From assembly GCA_030407315.1 (NCBI GenBank), contig JALQPE010000844.1, positions 1 to 64,000 of the forward strand: a stretch of 64,000 nt of DNA. The letters run 5' to 3'. Below, in pieces: positions 30,796-40,664 of the stretch (the first letter of the stretch is position 1; each line of letters opens with the position of its first letter). The position numbers and the translations under genes were made by a program. This DNA is from Asparagopsis taxiformis. Its lineage: Eukaryota; Rhodophyta; Florideophyceae; Bonnemaisoniales; Bonnemaisoniaceae. The notes under the pieces were generated by a model. It worked only from the letters and a program-made list of their open reading frames with translations. It searched no databases and was not told the DNA's origin.

Positions 30796-32939
30796 TGTGG
30801 GACAGTCTGCATGTTAACGGGACGAAGGTCGACAGTAAAACGAAATCCTTCTGGACCAGACTTGGGGACAATGAGTGGAGCGCAAGCCCATGCACTCTCA
30901 TTATTAGATTTGACGATACCGAGCCGTATGAATTCATCAATCTTGCTACGCATAAATTCCTGTTGTTGCGGGGTATACCGACGTACTTTGACACGAACTG
31001 GCTTTGCATCATCTTTCAAACGGATCTTCATAGGGGGCGCTCTGATTGGCGGATCCGTTCCCAGCTTTGTTCGGAATATGTCTGCAAATTCGAACAATAG
31101 AGTGCTGAATTCTTGAACATAGTCCTGTGGTAATCCTTCCCTTACAGCATTGTCAATCATGGCTTGCATATTCGCTTGAACTTCTTCAACACTCTCTTCA
31201 CCAATAATATCTTCTAGCGTTTCGAGTGCAATGCCATCGTCATATAAAGCGTCTGCGGTAATTGCAGTGTGCATACTTTCCGTACTTTTATCACCTTGCA
31301 AATCTTTGGGTCCAATAGTGAGTTCGTCTGCATCTAGGTGCAGTGGCATCTCTGTGACATTTGCCTCATTTGGATATGTCTGTCCGAGAATCATTGCCAA
31401 GTTAGTTGTATGGGGCGGAGCATGACTGTCTGTAAGTCTCTGGGAACGACATTCGAAGCCGACATCTGAGAAGTCTGTGTCGTGGTATATATTACGTACG
31501 GACACAATGTGGGCGTGCAGGTTGAATCCTAGTGACTGCAGTACAGGGCGTGATATAAGAACTTCAGGCATGTTATGATCAAAGACTAGGAATTCCAAAT
31601 TGCGTAGTCGAAACGGGCCCTCAGATGTCATGAGTGTTGTTGACAGTCTTGCCTTTTTGTGTGCATATATCCTTGTGGTGTCACCAGATGTGTCAATAGC
31701 CAATGATACCGGTACTGGATTGGACAATGGGAGCACTGATACAAATACTCCCTGCTCCGCGCATTTGTCAAGGTGATTCTGGCTTAATGCAGAGTGATCT
31801 GCTCCATAATCACCGTTGACGATTACACTCACAGTGTCAGCCAGTTTTGCAAAGTACCTGCCAGTTCCCTGTAATGCTTCACGAACTTCGGAATCATGAT
31901 TATGTGACAAAGAGTTGAGTCTTCCGGATTTAGATCGCTCCGCATAATATTCCTTCAGAAACTTTTCCTTCTCCTTGCTGCTAGTTCTAGGACAATCCCT
32001 TATCATATGCCTTCCATTGCACTTTTCCTTATTGAGGCATAAAGGTAACTGCTTCTTGGATGCATCCTGGCTCTTATCTTCACCTGCAGCAGCTGCGATA
32101 TTCTTGATACTAGCCGTGCTTACCGTATTTGAACGTTTTGGTAGCGAACAGGGAGATGCAGATAGTGTTGGGGTGTTACGATTAGTTCTAGCTGGAATGC
32201 AAGCGGCTGAGCTATGAAATGATGTATTTTTCAAGGCCTCAGAAGTATTCGCAATCTCTCCAGCTATTATTTCACCTCTCTGTTGATCCACTGATGCGGA
32301 TCGGACAGGGATGAAGGGGTTACATTGTACAGCTTGCTCAACCACATACTGGTAGAACGAAAGCCAATCAGTTTTCAATGCAGTCTTACACAGGCTCAGA
32401 TCTGCCAGTATCTTACCCTGCAACTCTGCAGGCTTCAGGAGAGCGCATATGTGTGTAGTAGCCACCTGTGGGTTGATTGTTATTAGTGTATCCCAGTGCC
32501 TGCTTCTGAGAAACTTTTTGTATTCCATGAACAGGTTCTTTATACGAAGCTCTGGGTCATCCTCGTATATATTGATTTGCACGTTCGCTATGACAGCCTG
32601 TTCCAAATCATGGGGTGTGATGGAGTCGAGAGAGATGGCAGTCTTCTCTTCCAACCATTTCTTTAGAACGTCCTCATTAAGCTCTTCCACTGTATTGACG
32701 TCTTTGAATTCCTTGAACTCAACGAGAGACAGCAGCAGGTCGGGGTCGAATGAAGATTTGAGTGAGATAGCAGTAGCTACTCCACCTTGCGCATCAATGT
32801 CGCTAATGCGCTGTAGGTACCGTTGACGTGCTTTCACGAATTCGTCAATGGCTTTTCGACCAAGCTGTCGCAACTCCGGGTGTGTGATAGGGGTGAAAAG
32901 TTGTTGCCCTGTGTGGTGACAGCTGTTTGTAGGTGTCAT
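30796..32939 (-). CDS. Element C gag-like region, protease and start of RT
   Basis: The best start is ATG 32939 (MTPTNSCHHTG), only about 50 bases inside the 5' LTR. The first half is a helical gag-like domain. A Cys/His cluster (CLNKEKCNGRHMIRDCP, near 32020) resembles a zinc knuckle. A retropepsin-like domain follows with VNGDYGADHSAL in the place of the usual D-S/T-G and a partner VLISRPVLQSLGF. RT starts with IRAPPMKIRLKD, WACAPLIVPKSG and FRFTVDLRPVN, then hits element D at 30795. The frame continues without loss at 20567. The protein is a single gag-pol polyprotein, unlike the split layout of B and D. Confidence 0.88.
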
Positions 32940-32990
32940 TTTTGGGCAAAGAAAACTCAGTAAGCCACAATTGGCTTCACTAGTGATCAC

Positions 32991-33319
32991 TGTAGTTAAT
33001 CGTGGTTTGAGTTTTTGTTGAGGTGGTTTTTTTCTGCCTCCTTTACTTCTACTCTCTGCTACCTGCGTTTAAATACACTCGATATCTCCCTAGCTATGTT
33101 TTCTGTTTCATTGACTATGTCCAATTCCCAGCGATAAACAGCTTGCACCGCCAAGGTTTCCTAGTTAGCCAGTCAAAAAGAAAAGGTCTTCCATTAATTG
33201 GGTAGCATTTGGCTGCGCCAAACGGAGTCTTGAGAGGAAATACAGGAAAGATGATAATGGGCATAATAGAACCGAATTTGGGATCTCCATTTGAATCGCA
33301 TTATTTGGAATGCGTGACA
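32991..33319 (-). repeat. 5' LTR of element C
   Basis: 329-bp partner of 17502-17829. Read on the + strand its last bases are GGAATGCGTGACA, so an antisense ATG lies 10 bases from the element border. Confidence 0.93.
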
Positions 33320-33942
33320 ACTCGTTTCGACTGTTTGCAGTCATCATTTTTCTGACCACATGTCTTTCCAGTGTTGTGAAGGACAAGGAAAATTCCTCGG
33401 AAAATATCACAAACGAACGTCTCGTGGCCGATTGCCCCAATCATTGCAAGCTTTTCGCTGGTCTAGCAGAATCGGAATGTTCATTATTTCCAAGATGTGC
33501 TATTACGAGATGTTTTACTGAAAGGGTTTTCTGTGATCCAGATCGTTTAAATGTCTGTGCTCCTCTGACCATCTATGGCTTCAGCTGCTCAGAACCTAAA
33601 TCCGGATCCGGGACCCAAGACGATCCCGATATTGTGACACCTATTCCAGAACCTCCTCCAGTGGCTCCAGAAGTTTCTCCAGATAGCCCAACGCCTCCGG
33701 TGAGTCCACAAATGAATATAGAGAATATTATTATTAACGGGGGGACGTTCAACATCTTTACAAGTACACCCCCACCGACGACCATGGGCTCTGTGACTAG
33801 TTCGGGAACAACTACCACAGCAATGACTGGGACTACAATGACCACAACTACAAGTACTACAACGACGACTACAACGACGACTACCACAGCGACAAGTACT
33901 ACAACGACGACTACAACGTCGACTACCACAACGACTACATGA
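33310..33942 (+). CDS. Secreted Cys-rich, Thr-tailed protein; start codon supplied by the C LTR
   Basis: 210 aa. Residues 1-4 (MRDN) come from the LTR and target duplication; from residue 5 (SFRLFAVIIFLTTCLSS) the host signal peptide continues, so export to the cell surface or wall is predicted. Residues 45-105 hold about nine cysteines (CPNHC, ESECSLFPRC, TRCF, VFCD, VCAP, FSC) and look disulfide-rich. A Pro-rich linker (PEPPPVAPEVSP) leads to a Thr-only mucin-like tail encoded by ACN repeats, a likely O-glycosylation region. I recognise no family. An in-frame TGA at 33292 makes 33310 the first possible ATG. Before insertion of C the gene began at 17485. Whether it is still expressed is unknown. 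Confidence 0.75.
   Translation: MRDNSFRLFAVIIFLTTCLSSVVKDKENSSENITNERLVADCPNHCKLFAGLAESECSLFPRCAITRCFTERVFCDPDRLNVCAPLTIYGFSCSEPKSGSGTQDDPDIVTPIPEPPPVAPEVSPDSPTPPVSPQMNIENIIINGGTFNIFTSTPPPTTMGSVTSSGTTTTAMTGTTMTTTTSTTTTTTTTTTTATSTTTTTTTSTTTTTT
33320..33323. repeat. Target-site duplication of C, right copy (ACTC)
   Basis: Matches 17498-17501. With one copy removed, the host reading frame is restored. Confidence 0.75.
33828..33941 (+). repeat. ACN trinucleotide repeat encoding a poly-Thr tail
   Basis: Repeats of ACTACAACGACG-type units with occasional AGT or GCG codons. It is coding in the + frame; the complementary frame reads poly-Val and is an artefact. Confidence 0.85.
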
Positions 33943-36900
33943 GGCGCGCCTGCAATGGTGGTGGAGCGTTAGTATCATTGTACTTCTGCAGTAGTACGAC
34001 GAAGAGGACGATAATCTCGCCTGCATTAGTACGAGCAGGGGCAGCATGTCTGGCGATAGTATCATTGCTGGAGGCATCAGAGTAGATCCCAATAGTGCAA
34101 TAAACTGTTCATATAGAGAACAGTTGCACACGTGGATCAATGGAAGACTGAAATGAAGTCAAAGAAAAGGACACCTGTCCTCTTCGTAGGGAGCGTAGTT
34201 CACATCTATGTGATACAACCCATGACATGTAGGTGCAACTGGGCTCGCGGAAACATTCCGACGGTCATATGGACGTGAGCGACTAATGCCCCCAGCCGCA
34301 GCTTCGCAATATCGTTCTCAACTCTTGCACAACAGGTCTGTTAGTGGCGCTGTGTAGCTTGGTAATGCATCTACTTTCCGATCTCAATTGTTGTGCTTGG
34401 CTATTTACTTTCAGATGTCTATCCCACCGCTATGGGAAATCACGATAGCGGTGAATACGTGCACGATAATCGATATTGTTTCCTGCACGTCTTTAAGTAG
34501 GCTTCAAAAAGTCTCGTAGGCCTAGTTGCAATTGCGCGAGCGCCTTGCACGATGATATTGTTGATCGGCGATCACGACAATAACGCTTTCGATGCACATG
34601 AGTTGTAAATCATGTCTTGTGATCTGTAAGTTCTTCACCGCTATATCAATCCATCAACAGTTCCAATCCGCGTTGCTAGGGTCCTTTTTCACCGTGACCT
34701 TTTGCGTGTCTAACACCACACCTGCAGTCCGAAAAATCATTCCGTGAGTGATATATATCGGTGAAAACCTATCGACATGGACGCTCTCCAATGGGCTATA
34801 CACATCTCCATGTTATGTCCTCGTCTTTTGATGTTTACAGTCTGTATCTTATATACCACAGGGCGGGAACAAATTGCTATCATTAAAACTGCTTTGCCTG
34901 GAAGCAAGTTTTCCGTATCGACCTCCCGCAATCGGTGCGCTCATTTCTTTGATTTCGTCACGGTATCTGCTTGCATATATTCATTCTGCGGGGTCATGAT
35001 GCGAAATTTACTACGCAATCGCATTCAACACATTTACTATATGTCGCATCGTCTTGTTTGACCATATGGTAACTCTCGAGTACCATCGCAATTATCAAAT
35101 CCAAGTCAATGGGTTGAACCTGTTTCACCATGCACTTGTTGAATGACGGAATACAAACAAAAGAATTTCGTAAAGCAAATGATGATCTCGTCCTTTGGTA
35201 GTCAATACTAGTGGGGACGTGTCGGAAGGAACTGGATTTGCTGCTGTTTAATACCTATTTGGCAATTCAGTCGCTGATGGCGAGAGCTGGGGACACGAGT
35301 GAATTCGTGCTATTGAGAGAGGGACGCTTCAGTTTTGGAGAAGATCCACTTCCTCTTGTATGCTACTTTATTGTAGACGGGGGAGAGATCTGTCCAGCCC
35401 CAATCGGATTTAGACAAAATAGAAGAAGGCTAGGTTGAGAATGATTGCAGGCGGTTATAGTCACAAGCTGGCTCATACGAGTCCATTTCGGCTTTTTGGG
35501 GTTTTTGACGCGGTTGTGATGAAAATGTCAAGCTTTGCAGATGCGATATAGACTTGGTCTGCGTTGACGCTGAAAAACTTGCGTGCATTTCACCTGTGTT
35601 GCAATTTAGCGGCTATTCCTCATAGTGCCTTTCGCGGAAGTTATAATTATGAGGTTCGATATCGCTTGACGATGTCGCGCAACAATGTTTCTTGACAACA
35701 GCGCGAACTGCAAGTTGCATGCGGCCGCTTGAAGACGCGGTTGTACACGTATTTGCTGAGGTGGATCATCATCGAACGCACCTTTCGACGAGAGATTCTG
35801 TCCACTTGCCACCCCGTCGGCGCGTCCGCACGCACGTCAGAGTCGGTCATTGCACGCATATTTCTCCACCATTGACTTGAAGCATGCTCTTGCAACTCAT
35901 ACGCGCTGTTTCGCTAGGTGGCGAGCAAAGGCGGATGCAATAACGAATACGGAAAGATGAGCGGCGTTGATGAAAGGCAGTCACTGCTTGATGATTTGTA
36001 ATTGTCTAACGCAGCTTGTGGTGTCATGAAACGGTAACGTTACGTCGGATCGCTCTGGAAGATGTCGCTGGTGGGGAAATATAGCTGTTTCGGGATACCA
36101 TATAAGCGGACAGAGAGGAAGTGTATTAGGCCAGAAGAAAGCAAATCGCTGCTTCCATTTGGGCAAGTCTCAGATTTGGTAGATTGTCTGTCAATGACGA
36201 ATGGAAGTGACTACCCGAAGAGAGGATGGGTGAGAATCGATGGCTTGTAATTCGCTCAAGTAATGACGGTAGTATATGTTTGTCGACGCGCTAACAAACA
36301 TGGAGAGATATCGTAGTAATCGTCACAAACCGTTGGGGTCTGCGACGATACGCCTATATCACAGCTGTACCGAACTATATAGCCGAGATGGGTTGGTCAG
36401 AGTGGAGGTTTCCGGTATTCTAAATGGTCAGTTGGACAGATAGGGTTTGCGAAATTGCAGAGTGTGAGCATGTGCATCTGGGGATCACTTGGAGAATGTG
36501 GCACCAATTGGTGGTTAGCGAGCCGCATGATCGGTGTGATAGTGGCGGAGGCCAAATATGAACGCGAAGGAATTCATCCGATCGATGAGTTTGCTGTACG
36601 ATGTTGGGGTTGATGGTTGGAAACAAAGTTGTATTGAGAAGGCATAGGCGAAATCATGACTCCAGAACTTTCAGCGAGACCAAGACGATATCGAATGCCG
36701 CCTCGATGGAAACTGTTCGCTTCAGGAAACGGAACGCGGGGAGCTCATAGAGAGGCATGAAATCCCGAGGAGATCAATGGCATGAATCTCAATCATTTCC
36801 ACATTTCAATTTCCAAAGCCTTTTTAAATATTTCACAAACAAACAATACGCGAAATTAAAAATTTCAAAGTTTAAAAATATGAGCCTTGAAACCAATTTC

Positions 36901-37199
36901 GGCCGAAAATTTGCAATTGCAACCAGCAATGCAATGCAACGACCGAGAGCAAACGTTTGTGCTCCACCGCCGTGTCACGCAAATATCCGACGAGAGACAC
37001 GTGTAACCAATCATCACCTCGCGTCTGAAAGCTGACAACCGTCGACATTTCGTAGTAAGGCACTTACCATACAAAACGAAGCGCACCAAACCAATCCGGC
37101 ACCGGGGAAAAGCCATCCATTCCATCACTCAACCTCGAGACAAGCCCGAAAAGCACCACCCACGCCACTTCACCGCACACTCCACAGCCCCCAGACTCA
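33943..37199. other. Intergenic, no gene supported
   Basis: 3.2 kb apart from the AATAAA above. Frames are short (under 100 codons), with no recognisable domains and no sensible start contexts. Local GC varies; an A/T-rich stretch lies at 36780-36910. Confidence 0.5.
34099..34104 (+). terminator. Putative polyadenylation signal
   Basis: AATAAA about 157 bases after the stop of the secreted-protein gene. Confidence 0.4.
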
Positions 37200-38160
37200 C
37201 CATGCCTCATTGCGCGGAGCTGGACCCATCGCGCGTCGAAACACGCCATGAGCGTCATCAAGGCCGCGAGAAACGACCCCGTGCCCGCTCTCGGACGAGA
37301 AGCGGATCTGCGCGACGGCGCGCAGCAGCGCTGCACAGAACGGTCCGCGTCTGGGCGTGCGAGGCGGGGTGGGAATGCACGCCGTTGACTCCGAGCTCGC
37401 GCACGACGAGTAGCACCTCGGTTGCAGACGCGCGGGCATCTACGGGGTTTCCAGTGGTTTCGGCGCGACAGTCTCCGTGGCGAGTTTGCAGCCGCGTCGA
37501 AACGCGCGGATGTGGGACATGGGTTTGGTTGATGCGGGATGGGGGGGGGCGGGCGGCGCGTGGTTGGGATTGAGGTTTATCCGGGTTGTTGCGTTTGGGG
37601 GGACGGGTGAGAAGGAGATGAGCGGGGGCGGGTCTTGGTTGTTTGGGGTGGTGTAGAGGTGGTTTGTAGGCTTTGGAGGAGAGTACAGGTGTAGTGTATC
37701 TGGCATGTGATGCTTTTGATGCAGGGTGTTGATCGGTAGTAGAGGGATCGTAAAGGTTGTCTATGTGGAATGGGCCTAGTTTCATAGAGGGAGCGGGTGG
37801 GTGTGTGTATGCATGTAAAAGCGGTCGAGGATTGAGCGAGAAACGGGCGGAGGACGTCGGCGATTGATGGTAGAAGGGTAAGGAAGGTGTAGAAATGGCG
37901 GGTTGCTTTGCATGCGGCATTGCGCGTCGAAACGGGGAGTATAATAATAGACAAGCGAGTTTGCGCAGCGTGCTCGGATGTTTCTCGGAAAGCGAAACTA
38001 TGCAACGGATGTAAACCGACGGAGTCAGGTGAATTGAATGCACGTGTGACGGACGGAATGACGCAAGGTGGCAGTTGTCCAAACGTGATGGCGCGACGAG
38101 ACGACGCCACATGTCGTCCGCCAATTGGCAAAGCACAACATGCGAGAAAGGTATGTTTAC
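37200..38160 (+). pseudogene. Possible decayed gene with a MYND-like zinc-finger half
   Basis: GC-rich segment with protein-like but broken reading in different + frames. One piece reads HAMSVIKAARNDPVPALGRE (about 37245-37305). At 37962-38013 the pattern CAACSDVSRKAKLCNGCK gives C-x2-C-x9-C-x2-C, matching the first half of a MYND finger. A following SANWQSTTCEK (38113-38150, another frame) faintly resembles the second half. The centre of the finger is missing. It may be a remnant or a chance resemblance; an intron is not ruled out. Confidence 0.3.
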
Positions 38161-38321
38161 AAGCTATGCGTATAATCGTCATACCGTACGAGAGGGAAAG
38201 AAGAGGAATATATCCATTGCCGCGCATCATCACGACACAACCGACAACCCCTTCAATCTAATCCCCACGTCTCCATACCGTCCATACATATACCGAACAT
38301 AGACAACTGTGCTACAATCAT

Positions 38322-39044
38322 CTATCCATCGAGGCCGCAAATCTCCGCGACGAGCTGATCAATCACGTCCAAAAGCTCGAAATACCCATTGAGATCGAAC
38401 ACGCGATTCGCGCCACCAGTAATCCTCTCCAGAAAGCGGATGTCCTCCCCAAACCCGATGCCGATCGCACAGATGGCATGTCCGCGGCTCTGACGCAAGA
38501 AGCGTCTCGCGACACCCTGCGGGTTTCCACGGAAGAACGAGCGTCCATCCGCGATGATCACAATCTTATTCACATCCTCCGGATTGCCGCGTAGCTGCCG
38601 AATGCAGAAACGCATGCCCGAGTCGATCAGACTCGCCGGCGTGCCGCGTCGTTCCGACGCGTCCGTCGTCAGTAGAAACTGCTCCGTGTCCGTGGTGAAC
38701 AGCGATATCGGACGAATGGGACGTGTGTATTGCACCGACGCGAATCCCGACCGGATGTCCGCCCCGACAATGGCCGCGATGAGCGTCACGAAATCGCGCT
38801 GGATTTTGTACTGGTCGTCGTCGACGAACCGCCCGCCGTCCAGCATGAAACAGACGTTGGGATTGCACCCGTTTGATACCGCTTGTTCTTGCAATGTGTC
38901 GAACGTTTGTACGTTGCTTGGTTGTTGGATGAACACATTGTCCGGTTGCAGCACTTCCTCGACCGGCTCGACGACCGACGGTGTCGGCGTTTGGGAGAGG
39001 ACGGCTGTGAGAAGGAGCGAGAGCAAGAACAGTTGGAGAGACAT
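38322..39044 (-). CDS. Secreted von Willebrand A domain protein 1
   Basis: 240 aa with signal peptide MSLQLFLLSLLLTAVLS, a short Pro/Glu-rich linker, and one VWA domain from about residue 60 to the end. The domain starts CNPNVCFMLDGGRF; the first metal-site motif, normally D-x-S-x-S, is D-G-G-R-F. The later Thr (RRGTPAS) and Asp (IIADGRS) sites are kept. Cysteines at CNPNVC, FCIRQL, ICAIG and EICG recur in all three paralogues. VWA domains bind proteins or polysaccharides; extracellular adhesion or cell-wall binding is inferred. The start follows a TATA box by 78 bases. There are no introns. It shares a tail (GYFELLDVIDQLVAEICG) with the next gene. Confidence 0.9.
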   Translation of the reverse strand: MSLQLFLLSLLLTAVLSQTPTPSVVEPVEEVLQPDNVFIQQPSNVQTFDTLQEQAVSNGCNPNVCFMLDGGRFVDDDQYKIQRDFVTLIAAIVGADIRSGFASVQYTRPIRPISLFTTDTEQFLLTTDASERRGTPASLIDSGMRFCIRQLRGNPEDVNKIVIIADGRSFFRGNPQGVARRFLRQSRGHAICAIGIGFGEDIRFLERITGGANRVFDLNGYFELLDVIDQLVAEICGLDG

Positions 39045-39111
39045 GGTTGATTGATGCGTGTGCTTGTGGGATGATGGGATGGTGGTGAGGGAGCGAGCGA
39101 GCGTTGGTGGT

Positions 39112-39122
39112 GCGTTATATAG
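39112..39122 (-). promoter_or_regulatory. TATA box of VWA gene 1
   Basis: CTATATAACGC on the minus strand, 78 bases before the ATG. The identical 11-mer lies before VWA gene 2. Confidence 0.7.
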
Positions 39123-39808
39123 CTTTTGGTTTCTATTATGGTTTGCTTACATGATGGTTAGCAATGATGGTGAGTTTTTTTTGCCCTTTTCTTCGCGCTG
39201 TGTGCATCCGTTGCATCGTTCTGTCAACGGCAGATCCGTACGTCAGCGTTATGTCACGTTTGTGTGACGCGGAGCAAAGCATGCATCATGCGTAGCGTTT
39301 GGATTTTTTCGCGCCTCCTCTCCGCTAATTCGTCGCCGCGTGCATGCAATCCACATGACTTGCTCCGCTCGTTTGGCGCAGAAACATGACGTCGTTGTTC
39401 GTACATTCGATGCGTCATGCTGGTGTCGTTTTCTGCAAAATGCAACTCGATGTAATTTGATTCTTCATTCACTCCTTATTACAACATGTCCATCTCGCCG
39501 CTCGCCCTAATTACAAATCCCTCCGTCCAATTCCAATCCCCCGTAATTACCCGTCTTTCACACGTGTTCTAACCCTCTGGCATGCACGCCGACAAATTTT
39601 CTCGAAAAAAAAAACTGTAATTCTATCCGCCTCCTCAATCTATCGTCCGATTCTTTCTCGCGTCCCCCCAATCACACCGCGCCAGCGCGACATACCACCG
39701 CACGCCACGACACGCATCCCATCCAACGTACATCACTCCACCTCCTCGTCATGACGTATCCCACCTCGCAACCGCGACAATAGAATCAACAACTCATCTA
39801 GAGCTCCG
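39123..39808. other. Intergenic between VWA genes 1 and 2
   Basis: No gene seen. It holds the distal upstream region of VWA gene 1 and an A-run near 39604-39613. Confidence 0.5.
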
Positions 39809-39814
39809 TTTATT
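39809..39814 (-). terminator. Putative polyadenylation signal of VWA gene 2
   Basis: AATAAA on the minus strand, 38 bases after the stop codon. Confidence 0.45.
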
Positions 39815-39851
39815 CATCATCCAGCACCAACTATACTACAAGCAAAGCGCA

Positions 39852-40574
39852 TCAACGCGAAAAACCGCAAATCTCCGCAACCAACTGGTCGATAATATCC
39901 AACAATTCAAAGTAATCTCTAATCCCCAAAACCCTCTCCCGACTCCCAACAATCCTCTCCAAGAACCGAATATCACTCCCAAACCCAATCCCGACCGCGC
40001 AGATCGCGTTGCCCCTCCCGGACCTCATAAACCGTCTCGCGATACCGCGCGCGTTGCCGCGGAAGAACGACCGACCGTCCGCGAGCATCACGATCTTGTT
40101 CACGTCCTCGGGGTGTCCGCGTAGCTGCCCGACGCAGAACCGGATGCCGGACGCGAGCAACGAGGCCGGTGTGCCGCCGCGTGTCGACGCATCGATGTCC
40201 AGGAGGAATCTATCTGCGTCCGTTGTGAATCGACTGATCGTGCGCAGAGGCCGCGTGTACTGACTGGCCGCAAAGCCGACCAGCTCGTCGGATCCGAGGA
40301 TCGCCGCGATCAGTTGCACAAATTCCAACTGTGTGCGATACTCGTCGTCCGTCACAAACCGACCCCCGTCCAGAAGGAAACATACGTTTGGATTGCACGT
40401 CCCGTCCCGCGCCACTTCCTCGCGTAGATTCTCGATCATCTTGGCTGTCCGACGGTTCTCCACTAGCGAGTTTTCGGGCAGCGCCTCCTGGATCGGCTCG
40501 GCTAGCTCGATGGCGTGTGTGGATGCCGTGAGAAGCAGCAGGAAGAATAGCGGGAGTGTGGTGGTTGCGAACAT
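39852..40574 (-). CDS. Secreted von Willebrand A domain protein 2
   Basis: 240 aa, same length and layout as protein 1: signal peptide MFATTTLPLFFLLLLTASTHA, linker EPIQEALPENSL (also in protein 3), and VWA domain with CNPNVCFLLDGGRF, TRGGTPAS and MLADGRSFFRGN. The D-G-G-R motif again replaces D-x-S-x-S. The codons are very GC-rich compared with the flanks. It lies in tandem with gene 1 (808 bases apart, same strand), so local duplication is likely. An identical TATA 11-mer lies 90 bases upstream. The function is probably extracellular binding; I know no closer homologue. Confidence 0.9.
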   Translation of the reverse strand: MFATTTLPLFFLLLLTASTHAIELAEPIQEALPENSLVENRRTAKMIENLREEVARDGTCNPNVCFLLDGGRFVTDDEYRTQLEFVQLIAAILGSDELVGFAASQYTRPLRTISRFTTDADRFLLDIDASTRGGTPASLLASGIRFCVGQLRGHPEDVNKIVMLADGRSFFRGNARGIARRFMRSGRGNAICAVGIGFGSDIRFLERIVGSRERVLGIRDYFELLDIIDQLVAEICGFSR

Positions 40575-40589
40575 TGTTTGGTTCTTGTG

Positions 40590-40628
40590 TGTGTCTGTGT
40601 GTGTGCGTGCGATGTGCTGTGTGTGATG
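40590..40628. repeat. GT-rich microsatellite in the VWA gene 2 leader
   Basis: GTGTGTGTCTGTGTGTGTG-type run between the TATA box and the ATG of VWA gene 2. Confidence 0.7.
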
Positions 40629-40653
40629 TGGTTAGGGAGATGGGTTCCGATGT

Positions 40654-40664
40654 GCGTTATATAG
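40654..40664 (-). promoter_or_regulatory. TATA box of VWA gene 2
   Basis: CTATATAACGC on the minus strand, 90 bases before the ATG. Confidence 0.7.

Larger units (their letters stand above)
17502..33319 (-). mobile_element. Element C: single-frame Ty3/gypsy chromovirus, host of nested element D
   Basis: Two 328/329-bp LTRs enclose one reading frame on the minus strand (32939 down to 30796, then 20567 down to 17852). D interrupts it inside RT. The two parts sum to 4,860 bases, exactly 1,620 codons including the stop, with no break, so C was intact until D arrived. The LTRs differ at about four positions. C in turn interrupts a host gene. No TGG-type primer site is seen after the 5' LTR. Confidence 0.94.

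Noticed and set aside
33573..33929. Minus-strand frame of almost only Val
   Set aside because: It is the complement of the ACN repeat that encodes the Thr tail of the secreted protein.
33828..33941. Regular repeats resembling an array
   Set aside because: Trinucleotide coding repeat without unique spacers; not CRISPR.
34777..35061. 94-codon frame with hydrophobic segments
   Set aside because: No signal or domain consistent with a gene and no neighbouring support; length is within chance.
37258..38136. 292-codon minus-strand frame rich in Pro, His, Ser and Arg
   Set aside because: No domain and a low-complexity composition; it runs opposite to the MYND-like remnant and looks like a GC-driven open frame.
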